Of a stretch of 64,000 nucleotides of DNA, positions 12,801 through 22,490 are shown piece by piece (within the stretch, counting starts at the first letter, position 1; the number at the start of each line of letters is the position of its first letter). The notes under the pieces are model-generated. The model was given only the letters and a program-made list of their open reading frames with translations. It made no database searches and had not been told where the DNA came from. Origin of the DNA: Glebionis coronaria. Its lineage: Eukaryota > Streptophyta > Magnoliopsida > Asterales > Asteraceae. A program made the translations under genes and the position numbers. The DNA lies in NCBI GenBank assembly GCA_025667525.1, contig CM046876.1:81323512-81387511 (forward strand). The letters are read 5' to 3'.

Positions 12801-12939
12801 GCTGGATGTCAAGACACGGGGCGTAGCACTTCTGGATCTGTGCAACTCCTTGGAGATAGATTGATCAGTTGGTCTTCAAAAAGGCAGAAAAGCGCTGCAA
12901 TTTCTAGCACGGAGGCTGAATACGTCGCCATGTCCGGTT
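9831..12939 (+). pseudogene. copia Pol: protease, integrase, RT, RNase H; broken
   Basis: Protease motif WYLDSGCSKHMTGD starts at 9832 (Asp-Ser-Gly at 9841-9849), in a different frame from the upstream coiled-coil segment, and meets an in-frame TGA at 9886-9888. From 9949 to 12282 the frame is open: GAG-pre-integrase HHCC (about 10220-10350), integrase core with D in MDLCGP, D in TDNGTEF and E in VVERRN (about 10420-10730), then RT from about 11700. A frameshift near 12245-12280 precedes YVDD (12297-12308), and a TAG lies at 12417-12419. RNase H (YADADHAG, STEAEYVAMSG) runs to the gap. The domain order integrase before RT defines copia. Several independent breaks make the copy inactive. Confidence 0.93.
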
Positions 12940-13939
12940 NNNNNNNNNNNNNNNNNNNNNNNNNNNNNNNNNNNNNNNNNNNNNNNNNNNNNNNNNNNNN
13001 NNNNNNNNNNNNNNNNNNNNNNNNNNNNNNNNNNNNNNNNNNNNNNNNNNNNNNNNNNNNNNNNNNNNNNNNNNNNNNNNNNNNNNNNNNNNNNNNNNNN
13101 NNNNNNNNNNNNNNNNNNNNNNNNNNNNNNNNNNNNNNNNNNNNNNNNNNNNNNNNNNNNNNNNNNNNNNNNNNNNNNNNNNNNNNNNNNNNNNNNNNNN
13201 NNNNNNNNNNNNNNNNNNNNNNNNNNNNNNNNNNNNNNNNNNNNNNNNNNNNNNNNNNNNNNNNNNNNNNNNNNNNNNNNNNNNNNNNNNNNNNNNNNNN
13301 NNNNNNNNNNNNNNNNNNNNNNNNNNNNNNNNNNNNNNNNNNNNNNNNNNNNNNNNNNNNNNNNNNNNNNNNNNNNNNNNNNNNNNNNNNNNNNNNNNNN
13401 NNNNNNNNNNNNNNNNNNNNNNNNNNNNNNNNNNNNNNNNNNNNNNNNNNNNNNNNNNNNNNNNNNNNNNNNNNNNNNNNNNNNNNNNNNNNNNNNNNNN
13501 NNNNNNNNNNNNNNNNNNNNNNNNNNNNNNNNNNNNNNNNNNNNNNNNNNNNNNNNNNNNNNNNNNNNNNNNNNNNNNNNNNNNNNNNNNNNNNNNNNNN
13601 NNNNNNNNNNNNNNNNNNNNNNNNNNNNNNNNNNNNNNNNNNNNNNNNNNNNNNNNNNNNNNNNNNNNNNNNNNNNNNNNNNNNNNNNNNNNNNNNNNNN
13701 NNNNNNNNNNNNNNNNNNNNNNNNNNNNNNNNNNNNNNNNNNNNNNNNNNNNNNNNNNNNNNNNNNNNNNNNNNNNNNNNNNNNNNNNNNNNNNNNNNNN
13801 NNNNNNNNNNNNNNNNNNNNNNNNNNNNNNNNNNNNNNNNNNNNNNNNNNNNNNNNNNNNNNNNNNNNNNNNNNNNNNNNNNNNNNNNNNNNNNNNNNNN
13901 NNNNNNNNNNNNNNNNNNNNNNNNNNNNNNNNNNNNNNN
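12940..13939. other. Assembly gap of exactly 1000 N
   Basis: A run of 1000 N joins the RNase H of copia element 1 (+) to the gag of copia element 2 (minus). The round number suggests a placeholder gap of unknown true length. Any open reading frame crossing it is meaningless. Confidence 0.99.
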
Positions 13940-15670
13940 ACTCTCTTGCCCAACTTGATGTGGTTGAATACTAGCATCAGTGGCATTATCGGTGTTATTA
14001 ATAAGTACCTCAGATTTCTTATCTGGCCCTAAGCTGGAGAAAGTCGCCATGAAAGCAGCCTTTGCAGTTTGAAAGTCATCACAGTCGGAATCATACGCAT
14101 CAAGATCATCGGCTTGGTAAGCTGCATTTTGCGTAGTGACAACGTCTTGTTCAGCAATCCCTGGGTCAGCAAGAAATGCAAGCTCCTCTTCATCAAGTTC
14201 CCTTCCTTGCGCCTGAGCATTTACCAGATAGATCTTTTCTGCAAACCACTGTCCATCCCTTCTCCTCTTGGGTTTCTTACAATCCCTGGACATATGACCC
14301 TCTTCCTTGCAGTTGTAGCATGTAATCATTCTCAACTTGCCTGTGTTAGCCCGTGGAGGGTTGTTGACCATTGGAGCAGGAGCAGGATTGGCGGTGCGAA
14401 CATTGGTTGATGTGGAAGTTCTCCCCTGATATGGTTGAATTGGCTGAACCATTACCCTGCCATTCTCAATTGTAGCTTGTTGGCGAGAATTGGATGAATT
14501 CCTCAACTGATTGTTGGTAGGGGCTGATCCTCTGAATCCTCGTTTGCTTAAAGTTCTTGTGAGATAAGCAGACATAGTAGTTAGCACTTCAACTGGGTCA
14601 GCTCCTTGTTGGAATACAGGAACTGGGACTTCCTCATCATCACAATACAGTGCTTGATCTGGATAAGGTGCATAATCAGTAGAAGGAATACTCATTTGAT
14701 CAGGGTAGCTTGATGGATATGCTGCATAAGGTGCAACATTTGCTGGATGAAGTTGTGAAGCATACTGTGGTGAGGGTGCATTGAACCGATATTGTTGCTG
14801 ATGTGAGGTGGGTGGTTGTGGTAGAATCGAGTATTGGGGAAAGGCTGGTGTCATGTAAGGTGATTGATGGTAAGCTTGATGTCCCAAGATATAAGGTGTG
14901 TTGTTGTGAGACAAGCTTGGTTGATTCGCCATCAAAGCTAAGGAATCTGGGTACATACCACGAGGAGAACGGTGCATAATCACATGCTTCTCATGTTGCT
15001 GAAGGAAGGCATAGATTTGATCTAAATTGCACTTATGCAAATCCCGGGTTAACTTCACATCGGTAATATACTCACCCCATTCAGCTTGAGGTAGAGTATT
15101 CAAGAATTTGGTGTTAACCTGGAATGGTGCAATCACAAGATTGTATACATTCAGATCATTCATGAGTGTGGTGAATCTGAAGTAATAATCGTGGAGCGTT
15201 TCCCCTGGGTTGTAGGTGAATCTATCAAACAAATCATACAGCTGACACTCCCTTTCTTGTTTGGTGAGAGACGTGCCTTGTAGCAACACCTTTAACCGTT
15301 CCCATAGATCCTTTGCCACCGTATACTGACTCACCATCCTATAGATGTCATGGGGAAGAGCTTGGAGAATTGTTTGAAGAGCTTTTTCATCTGCATCTGC
15401 AACAAGTTGTTGAGCTGGAGTAAGTTCTTCAAATTCTCGTGGTCTAGTCACGTTATCAACCGTAATGGTACCATAGTCGAGTGGACCATTCAAAATCGAT
15501 TTGACCATAAGTCTTCCGTATGTCGGTTTCCCCTTTAGATATTGCATCATTCGACCTTGCCATGCCTCAAACACCTCTTTAATGAGCATCGGTGGACGGC
15601 TATCAGTTCCCGTTATGATTGATATATCCGTAAGAGATGTCATCTGAGGCATTACTGAATTTGGATTCAT
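13940..15670 (-). CDS. copia Gag polyprotein, open, cut by gap
   Basis: Reads MNPNSVMPQ from ATG at 15670 and is uninterrupted to the gap (about 577 codons). It is close to the element 1 Gag but lacks its frameshift. It contains the capsid-type region, a Pro/Gln/Tyr-rich stretch, then the CCHC knuckle [14 protein letters not shown] (around 14285-14335), followed by an acidic segment. The start was chosen from the homologous start in element 1. However, the same frame stays open upstream for 249 more codons to an ATG at 16417 (separate entry). Confidence 0.9.
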
Positions 15671-16417
15671 TTTGTTTTCTTCAAAGAAACAGAGATTATC
15701 GGTTGATCGAGCAGTGAAGTAAAGCTTGTGAATTGTGTTGTGTTTTTGTTGTAAGAAACCAAGATTAAATCCTCTAAAAAATCGTCGAAAAAACAAGCAA
15801 AATAACCCTTGATTCGGAACTTTTTGTTGATTCGGAAGTTTGATCTGGAAGATTACCTTGATTCGGAACTTTTTGTTGATTCGGAAGATTACCTTGATTC
15901 GGAACTTTGGGGTTGATCCGGAACTTCTTGGTTCGGAAGTTCTTGATCCGGAACTTTGGCTTGGTCCGGAACTTCTTGACTCGGAAGTTCTTGGTTCGGA
16001 ACATTGGCTTGATCCGGAACTTCTTGACTCGGAAGTTCTTGGTTCGGAACTTTGGCTTGATCCGGAACTTCTTGACTCGGAAGTTCTTGGTTCGGAAGTT
16101 TCTTGATCCGGAACTTTTTGGTTCGGAAGTTTCTTGATTCGGAACTTTTTGGTTCGGAAGTTTCTTGATTCGGAACTTCTTGACTCGGAACTCCTTGATC
16201 CGGAACTCCTTGATCCGGAACTTCTTGATCCGGAACTCCTTGATCCGGAACTCCTTGATCCGGAACTTCTTGATCCGGAACTCCTTGATCCGGAACTTTT
16301 GCTGAATGAACAGATACCTTGTCCGATGAACAGTCGAACAGTAAAAAGTAAGATTAAGCCCAGATTTTGACCAAATAACCCAAAAAGTTTTGTGCTTTCG
16401 ACTAAAATAAGTAACAA
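15671..16417 (-). other. Stop-free leader in frame with Gag
   Basis: The whole leader from ATG 16417 (MLLILVEST) to the Gag ATG is open in the Gag frame. Translated, the array gives GSRSS / SEPRTS-type repeats. An extended Gag with a 249-residue Ser/Gly/Arg-rich N-terminus is therefore possible. In element 1 the corresponding leader has a TAG in every unit, so an extension is not a family-wide feature. Chance openness from a 15-bp unit is a real alternative. Confidence 0.4.
15815..16305 (-). repeat. Leader array of TTCCGGATCAAG units (copia element 2)
   Basis: In element sense the array begins as a near-perfect 15-bp repeat (unit GAGTTCCGGATCAAG, around 16190-16300). It then becomes mixed units with TTCCGAACCAAG, TTCCGAGTCAAG and TTCCGAATCAAG down to about 15820. 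Same position as the TTCCGAATAG array of element 1 but a different unit; only the TTCCG core is shared. It also shares exact words with the Athila LTR array (49935-50370). Confidence 0.95.
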
Positions 16418-16549
16418 CTAATACTTATCCACTAATCCCAATCACAAAAACACCAAAAACACCAAGAATCAAGATGATTTTTCTTAAAGAACACTAATAC
16501 AATCAAAAACTAAAAAACCACACAAATCACCACCTTAAATCACCCCATA

Positions 16550-16562
16550 GCTCTTGATACCA
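16550..16562 (-). other. PBS with one-base insertion
   Basis: Reads TGGTATCAAGAGC on the minus strand, i.e. the tRNA-iMet PBS with one extra A compared with element 1. Two bases separate it from the LTR. Confidence 0.8.
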
Positions 16563-16564
16563 AA

Positions 16565-16895
16565 TGTAGAATATTGATAATCAATGAATCTATGAAGGGG
16601 TTTGTTGATTTCTAGAGAGAGAAAGTTAGAGAGAGAAAGTGAGAGAAACTATGTGTATTTTATTAATATGGAAAACAAGAAATGACAACAACCAACCCCT
16701 TTCCTTAGTGGAAAGGGGTATTTATAGTTCCAAGTCATAAGTGGACTTGGGCCGGTCCATGACAAGCCCATGGACCGGTTCTTACTTAAGTTAATAAGCA
16801 AATAACAACTAATTCCTAACTACGAGCTATTACAACATAAATCATATTGTGGAGTGACCGATACTTCTAATATACGTTAAAACGTATTTCTAACA
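16565..16895 (-). repeat. copia element 2 5' LTR (331 bp)
   Basis: TG...CA LTR in minus orientation, same ends as 3830-4160. It contains the CCGGTCCATG/CATGGACCGG palindrome and a TATAAATA box. It adjoins host DNA at 16896. Confidence 0.94.
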
Positions 16896-17021
16896 TGGTT
16901 TGTTCTCATATCACTGAATTATCGATTAAAAACAATAGTATATAAAAGGATCAGCTCTCTTAATCTACTAACTGCAATGCAACTAGCATTATTGAAAAAT
17001 ACAAACAGATAAGGAAATATT

Positions 17022-17456
17022 TTACTTAGGGATGGGATGTCGACAACGAGGGCAACTTCGGTTCAAGCGTAACCAGTCCTTAATGCAATCGGTATGAAAC
17101 AAGTGGTTGCACGGTTGCACAAGCCGAATCGTTTGCTTCTCTAGGAACTCCTCCAGGCATATTGCACAATCAAGATCACAATCATGATTCTCAAATTTAT
17201 TCCTCTCATAAATTAGTTCTTTCACGGTTTTAGGAAGAAAATCACTCTGTAACGCATTCTTGTCGACCTCATCAAGGTTGACATGTCTTAACTCCGTTAC
17301 CACATTGCGGAAAACACTTGTTGTTGTTGCTGGTGCTGGAGTTTGCGGTAATCTTCCTGTTTCAATATCCTGAATGCGTTGTTGTCTACGTCGAGTTGCA
17401 GCATACCTCAAAGAAAAAACCACCACCACCCACCCACTATTACTATCATTATCCAT
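17022..17456 (-). CDS. RING-H2 finger protein (ATL-like E3 ligase), 144 aa
   Basis: Single-exon ORF with a C-terminal RING-H2 domain: C97, C100, C116, H118, H121, C124, C135, C138, spacing C-x2-C-x15-C-x-H-x2-H-x2-C-x10-C-x2-C, including the conserved W before the last cysteine pair. RING-H2 proteins bind ubiquitin-conjugating enzymes and act as E3 ligases. The N-terminus has only a short hydrophobic run (WVVVVFSL, 9-16), less convincing as a membrane anchor than in its neighbour, so the start may be shortened or the protein may have lost the anchor. A related gene lies 337 bp away in the same direction, suggesting tandem duplication. Copia element 2 ends 126 bp beyond its stop codon. Substrate unknown. 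Confidence 0.85.
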   Translation of the reverse strand: MDNDSNSGWVVVVFSLRYAATRRRQQRIQDIETGRLPQTPAPATTTSVFRNVVTELRHVNLDEVDKNALQSDFLPKTVKELIYERNKFENHDCDLDCAICLEEFLEKQTIRLVQPCNHLFHTDCIKDWLRLNRSCPRCRHPIPK

Positions 17457-17793
17457 ATGAACGTTTCCTCGGACGTCATGGCTAGCTGATCGATCAATTT
17501 GAACGTTTCTTTCTTCTGAATGAATATATGATTTTGGTCATATATGAATATATGTATTATGTATACTAGGACTCGAATTATTGATCAACGATTAATGTAT
17601 GGATATATTATCATTTGTGTTTGAAGTCCAAAAAAAACCAGGACTCTTAAGAGGATAAATACATACAAAGATAATCATATAATATCAATCAGAAAAGTGT
17701 ATACCAAAACCTATGGAAACCATACCGAAAATCACATTCATTGATGCTTACGAAGGATCGAAAATCTAGTATGTTATATAAAATATGTTAGAA
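17457..17793. other. Spacer between the two RING-H2 genes
   Basis: AT-rich 337 bp holding the promoter of the first RING gene and the 3' end of the second. I see no coding sequence or repeat in it. Confidence 0.6.
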
Positions 17794-18261
17794 CTAGGAT
17801 GTTATATCGATCTCGATCAAGCTAGAATGGATAAAATTTCGACAAATAGGGCAACTTGGACTAATAGAAAACCAGTCTATAATACAATGTGTATGAAACG
17901 AGTGTCGACATGGCACCAAAACTCGAATCATCTCTTTGTCTTCAAATTCATCAAGGCATATCACACAATATTCATTCTCACAGTTACCCCTCTCGTATAG
18001 TTGCTCTTTCAAGTTTTCAGAAAGATCAGCATTACGTAACGCCTCTCTGTCCACCTGTCTTAACTCCGATTCCACATTGTTGATAACTCCTATTCCTGCT
18101 TCGATATCCTGATTGAGTAGTCTAGATGGTTGATCAAGGGGAGACTCGCATAATGCCATAATACTTGTTACTGCTATTACAAAAAGAACAACCACAGCTA
18201 TAACTATGCATACTATGCAGAGATCTTCGGGAGCCATCTTATCAGCCACCTCATCACCCAT
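17794..18261 (-). CDS. RING-H2 finger protein with TM anchor (ATL-like), 155 aa
   Basis: Single-exon ORF. Acidic N-terminus, a strong hydrophobic helix about residues 14-36 (IVCIVIAVVVLFVIAV), then a linker and a RING-H2 domain with C99, C102, C118, H120, H123, C126, C137, C140 in the same spacing as the neighbouring gene. An N-terminal TM segment followed by a C-terminal RING-H2 is the layout of the plant ATL family of membrane E3 ubiquitin ligases. The two proteins also align outside the RING (motif ELR-V, then D..AL, LYER / IYER), supporting a tandem pair. A Met at residue 9 is an alternative start. The upstream region carries duplicated telo-box motifs, and a gypsy element begins 372 bp upstream. 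Confidence 0.87.
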   Translation of the reverse strand: MGDEVADKMAPEDLCIVCIVIAVVVLFVIAVTSIMALCESPLDQPSRLLNQDIEAGIGVINNVESELRQVDREALRNADLSENLKEQLYERGNCENEYCVICLDEFEDKEMIRVLVPCRHSFHTHCIIDWFSISPSCPICRNFIHSSLIEIDITS

Positions 18262-18450
18262 GGCTCATTAATTTGCTCTTGTGCTAGGTTTCTGAGATAT
18301 GCTGTGTATTACAATATCGAAAATCGATTGATATTTGGTTAGAGTTTGGACTAAAGTGGTTTGTTACAAATTCTATCTGTATAGTATTATAAACTCCAGT
18401 TAAGTCAGGAGAAAGTTAAATTCTTTAGATAATCTTAGGTTAATGTCAAT

Positions 18451-18512
18451 CTTATCACTTAGGGTTTAGTTGCTATCAAGAACCACACTTATCACTTAGG
18501 GTTTAGGGTTTC
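18451..18512 (-). promoter_or_regulatory. Duplicated telo-box module upstream of RING-H2 gene
   Basis: A 19-bp block, CTTATCACTTAGGGTTTAG on the + strand, occurs at 18451-18469 and 18488-18506, the second followed by another GGTTT. On the gene strand these are AAACCCTAA telo-boxes, about 190-250 bp upstream of the ATG. Telo-boxes occur in many plant promoters; role here is inferred. Confidence 0.5.
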
Positions 18513-18632
18513 GTATGAAAATTGTTTCAACTCCCCAACGTTAGCGCTTTATTTTGTTTGATTGCTCGTTAGTTTCCTTTTCAATAAGGGGTGGAGTTTG
18601 AAGAAGCAGGCCACATATATATCAAAATCACT

Positions 18633-21252
18633 GTAAAACCCGCTTTTAAAGACCACGATCATTAATTACGTACAGTCACAGCTCAAATTTTTGAACGTTT
18701 CGTAACTATTTATTTCAGAAAAATAATTAGTATTATTTATTCAGTATTACGTAAGTATTATTACGCAGAAAATAATCAATACGTTTCAGGAATTAAAGCA
18801 CGAGAAATAAAACATGCATGCACGACATTTAGAAGTGTCAAAAAAAAATTTAATAATAAACATATCCAGCCCAAAAAAAAAATATATATAAACATGTTCC
18901 TACAATGGGCTAAGCCCAGACCGATTTTCTTTAAACAAGAGGGAAAACAAATGCGTTTCTTTCATGCCCACTTTGTAAAAAAAAAAAAACATTCGAGGGT
19001 TTTAAAACCCTAGAGCCGCCGGCCTGGAGAAACAAAAAAAAAAAGGAGGAGAAGGTTTGGTTGCGGGTTGATGAGCTACGGAGGGTGTTCATGTTCTTTA
19101 GTCTTGATCTATTCACAATGGTAATAACATAATCCTAAACCCCACTCACTTCGTGTAGGTATGAATCAAGTTGATGGAACCATGAACTTTTGTTTATAAT
19201 TAATCTGATTATGAAATGGAATAAATCTTTTGACCAAATCTGATTCGGGTAACATGAGAACCGAGACCTCCATAGGTCTCGGTGGGTTGTTGGTTCAGCA
19301 ATAGACGAGGGGTCTAGTTGGGATGGCAGCAGCGAACAACCATCAGTGGGGGTGAGTTTTACTGGCCAGCCGTGACCACCTAAGGGTTGCTGGTGCGTTT
19401 GTTGTCAGCCTCGAACCACACAAACAGGGGCAGCCTGGGGGGCTGTGAACGAACCCAACAGTCAGGAGTGCGTTTGGGACTGCAGTTTCCAGCAAGGGTG
19501 TTTGGATCTGTATATAAAAATATAACTAACATTGGGAAACATATAAAGGCAGCGGGAACTCTTTAACCAGAAAATAAAAAGGGTTTAGTTTGAGATTAGC
19601 GACAGTTTGGTGACAATAAATTCTGTCGCAAAATCTGGTTATTGACAGTTTTTTTTAAAAAACTCAATTTTTAGCGACACTTTTAGTGACACATATTTTT
19701 GTCACTAAATTCGTATAGGCAGATTTTTATATGGTTGTGATTTGTTTAAGTGCGACCGAGAAGGGGTACCTCGGTAGGCTCGGAGCATAAATTATAATAA
19801 TAAAATGAAGATTTTTATATCATACTTTTTGTTAATTGTTTTATAATATATTTAAAAGTTATATTTTAAATGAATTTAAATCCAAATAGTTTTTTTTAAA
19901 TATTTTAAAAGGGTATAGCTTTATAATATGAATTAAATTGTTTTAGAAACCTTTTAATTAGAAACCTTATGTGTTAACGAGTTAATTTTATAGTATGAGA
20001 TAAAGTCGGAACTCGTTTGTATCATAATCGTTAGTAGATCGTTAATATATTATAAAAAATTATTATAAGTTCAAATTCATCAGTTAATATACGCACATAT
20101 TTCTAGAAATATAAATAAATAAATGAGAAGCCAATAAAATCAGTAGATTAAATAAAGATCAGATCACTTATTCGTGTCTATTATCATTTGTAGCTTCCGT
20201 GAAGCCGAGTAGCTTTTCGTTCAGTCTTCCATTCAGTCAGTTACTGGACTAGAGGTACGGATTTTCCGTCCTTTCAGTAAGGAATTCCTTTCTATGCATG
20301 ATTAGGATTCCCCATCTTCAGCCAAATGTTTTTCCCCAGTATATGTTTAAACTTATCAGTAATCATGGTAAGAATTAAATAAATTGCCTGAGCATTATAT
20401 ACAAGCATGATTAGTTTATGTACTAGTTACGGAGGTACCGTAACCACGGCACTAGAGGCACCGGTGTCGTGACTCACATGCAGGAGAGTGATATCCTGCA
20501 TCGTCCCACTCAGCTCAGCTTGGCCATTTTATCAGTATTATTAGTGGGGCGTATGGATGCATCCTAGGCTACAGTCTACAGTTTAGCAGGTGAATGTGGT
20601 GTGTGCTCTACATCCTTCACATTGGAGCTGATCCCTCCACCCAGCACAGTTATTTAGAGGTCACCCCTCTACAGCATGACGAGGTCACCCCTCTATGTAT
20701 TCATGCAGCAGTTGTTACAGCACATGACCTATATAAGCTCTTGGCAATTAAAATATACTAAATGCATGTTATATAGATTTAACAGATAACAGTTCAGTTT
20801 CATTATTGATAAATCAGACTTTACAGATTATTTACAGATTTCCGCTGCAACTTTACTTATCAGTCATACAGCTTCAGTATTTATCATCTACTTCATTTCA
20901 GTAATTCCTTATCATGCTTCATATCCGTTCACTGAGCGTTATGCTCAGCCGTAGTTCCTTTCATGTTCTAACGGCAGGTACACCAGGACGCTTTTAGAGC
21001 ATGTGCATTTGGATGGAAGCTATCCAGACTTCTTGCTTTATGCATTGCTTACATTGTTCCGTTTATTTGGACATTGTTTAGTCCTTTCATTTAGTATTTT
21101 ATTTTTCATGTTTTAGGCTTATGTTTGGATTGCCGATGTTTGATTCCGGTATTTCCTTTATGGTCAGTTAATGTTTTAGTACATTTACCTTATGCTTTGA
21201 TGACACGCCATAAATACACGTAACGGTCCACTTATCCAAGTGGGGTGTTACA
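18633..21252 (+). repeat. gypsy 5' LTR (2620 bp)
   Basis: Starts TGTAAAACCC and ends GGTGTTACA. It holds several inverted repeats: 16-bp palindrome AGGGTTTTAAAACCCT (18996-19011), a 9-bp stem CCGAGACCT/AGGTCTCGG with 4-base loop (19261-19282), and a 10-bp stem TTTAGTGACA/TGTCACTAAA (19682-19709). No coding gene is supported inside; short open frames recur in both LTRs but look non-coding. Confidence 0.95.
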
Positions 21253-21256
21253 ATTA

Positions 21257-21268
21257 TGGTATCAGAGA
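21257..21268 (+). other. gypsy PBS (TGGTATCAGAGA)
   Basis: TGGTATCAGAG shortly after the LTR fits initiator Met tRNA; it then reads AGCAAGG, as is common in Tekay-like elements of this window (compare 45186-45198). Confidence 0.8.
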
Positions 21269-21484
21269 GCAAGGTTCGACCTGTAGGCTCTAAAACTTGA
21301 CTTGTGACTAGTGGGTAGTCACCAGGAACTTCTCAGATTTTGGCGTCGTTATCTTTCATGTTTCTAATGGATTATTTAGTCATCTTTCTTCATGTATCAG
21401 TCAGTTTTCTCAAAGTTTTGACTAAGAAAAAGGTTGGTACAGAACTGGCCATATTTAGTCGCATATGCTTTTTAGCGAATTTTC

Positions 21485-21695
21485 GTTTTGATGAACTGAC
21501 CATAGGCGTTCACCCTTGCCGTTCAGATTTTGTATTGGTAAACCGACCATAGGCGTTTACCCTTACTCATGACGGATTCATGTTTTCAGTCAAATATTAC
21601 TTGGTGAACCAGCCATAAACGTTCACCATCTCTCAAGTCAAATTTCATGCTTTTCAGTCAAATGATGTTTTGTGAACTGAACCATAGATGTTTAC
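21485..21695 (+). repeat. Leader repeats with GAAC/GTTC hairpins
   Basis: Four related units at about 21490, 21533, 21600 and 21670, each with the pattern GTGAAC-like arm, GACCATAGGC-like loop and GTTCACC-like arm. The same motif, clearer, is in the leader of the minus-strand gypsy at 44862-44995. Position just downstream of the PBS makes it part of the RNA leader. Confidence 0.65.
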
Positions 21696-22316
21696 CTTTG
21701 CACATATCATGATATTTTATAAAGTTTGACAAGTATGAATTGGACTACAACCAACCATGTTTAGTCCTAGATTGTAAATTTCTATACATGACAGTTCCAA
21801 TGAAATTTTGACAAGTATGGAGCAAACCAGAATCACCCATACTTAGTCACATGTTTTCTTCCTTGAATGCCGTGGATTAAACTATAGCCATCCACACCAG
21901 TTGTTGTTAAAACTCAGTTGATCATACTCTTATGTTCTTAGTAACAATCCAGTTTCACAATTTCAAACTGATGTCGCCTTCAGGCGGATTCAGTTTCATG
22001 TTTCCTTACAAGGATTATGTTTTCAACAGAATGATAATGTTTCATGCTAAGATACAGAAGGATTACAGTAAAATACTATTTCATGATAAATCATGTTCTG
22101 GTCTTTATCAATCATGTCTTTATACTGAACGTTGATGAAGCTCCATTTAATCATACTTTTTAGCCTCTATACAACCAGCATTAAGTCTACGCAGAAATTA
22201 TCAGCCTATCATGTTAACCGTTTCAGTTTAGTTTACTACCGTTTAAATCAAATTATTTCTTTGATAATGTCAGACAAGTGACACCAGTATCGATCATCCC
22301 ATAAAATTTCCACCAG

Positions 22317-22490
22317 CTCCATGTACAATATTCCATATGTACCCCATGTACAGTGTCTCAGTTATACTCCATGTACAATATTTCACGTGTACTCCAAGTA
22401 CAGCGTCTCATATATGCTCCATGTGCAGTATTCATTTTATACTTCATGTACAGTAGTCCAGGTGTACTCCAGGTACCCTACTCCATGGAT
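22317..22490 (+). repeat. Degenerate tandem repeat, about 29-30 bp
   Basis: Units alternate CTCCATGTACAATATT-like and CTCCATGTACAGTGTCTC-like halves, forming roughly six half-units with clear drift. Located in the gypsy leader or degenerated gag region. Confidence 0.7.

Larger units (their letters stand above)
3830..12939 (+). mobile_element. Ty1/copia element 1 (5' LTR to RNase H; 3' end in gap)
   Basis: Starts with a TG...CA LTR (3830-4160), then a tRNA-iMet-type PBS, a long leader with a tandem array, gag, an unusually long coiled-coil coding stretch, protease, integrase, RT and RNase H. It runs into the assembly gap, so PPT and 3' LTR are not seen. It is inserted in the gypsy integrase in the same orientation. 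Left flank GTTAC is the expected target-site copy but cannot be matched. Multiple frameshifts and stops make it non-autonomous. LTR and Gag show it is the same family as the inverted copy at 13940-16895. Confidence 0.95.
13940..16895 (-). mobile_element. Ty1/copia element 2, 5' part, inverted
   Basis: Minus-strand copy of the family seen at 3830-12939: LTR 16565-16895, PBS 16550-16562, leader array, and gag running left into the gap. Right flank (TGGTT...) is host DNA 3' of a RING-finger gene, so this element ends the transposon block on the host side. Its gag shows no break in the visible part. Confidence 0.94.

Noticed and set aside
12510..13986. ORFs running through the N gap
   Set aside because: Translation of unknown bases; only the sequence outside 12940-13939 was used.
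15840..16370. Plus-strand ORFs over the second leader array
   Set aside because: Repeat artefacts (LLDPE-type repeats), antisense to the element.
3830..16895. One large inverted-repeat element made of both copia copies
   Set aside because: LTRs are only about 90% alike, arrays differ and flanks differ, so they are two separate insertions.
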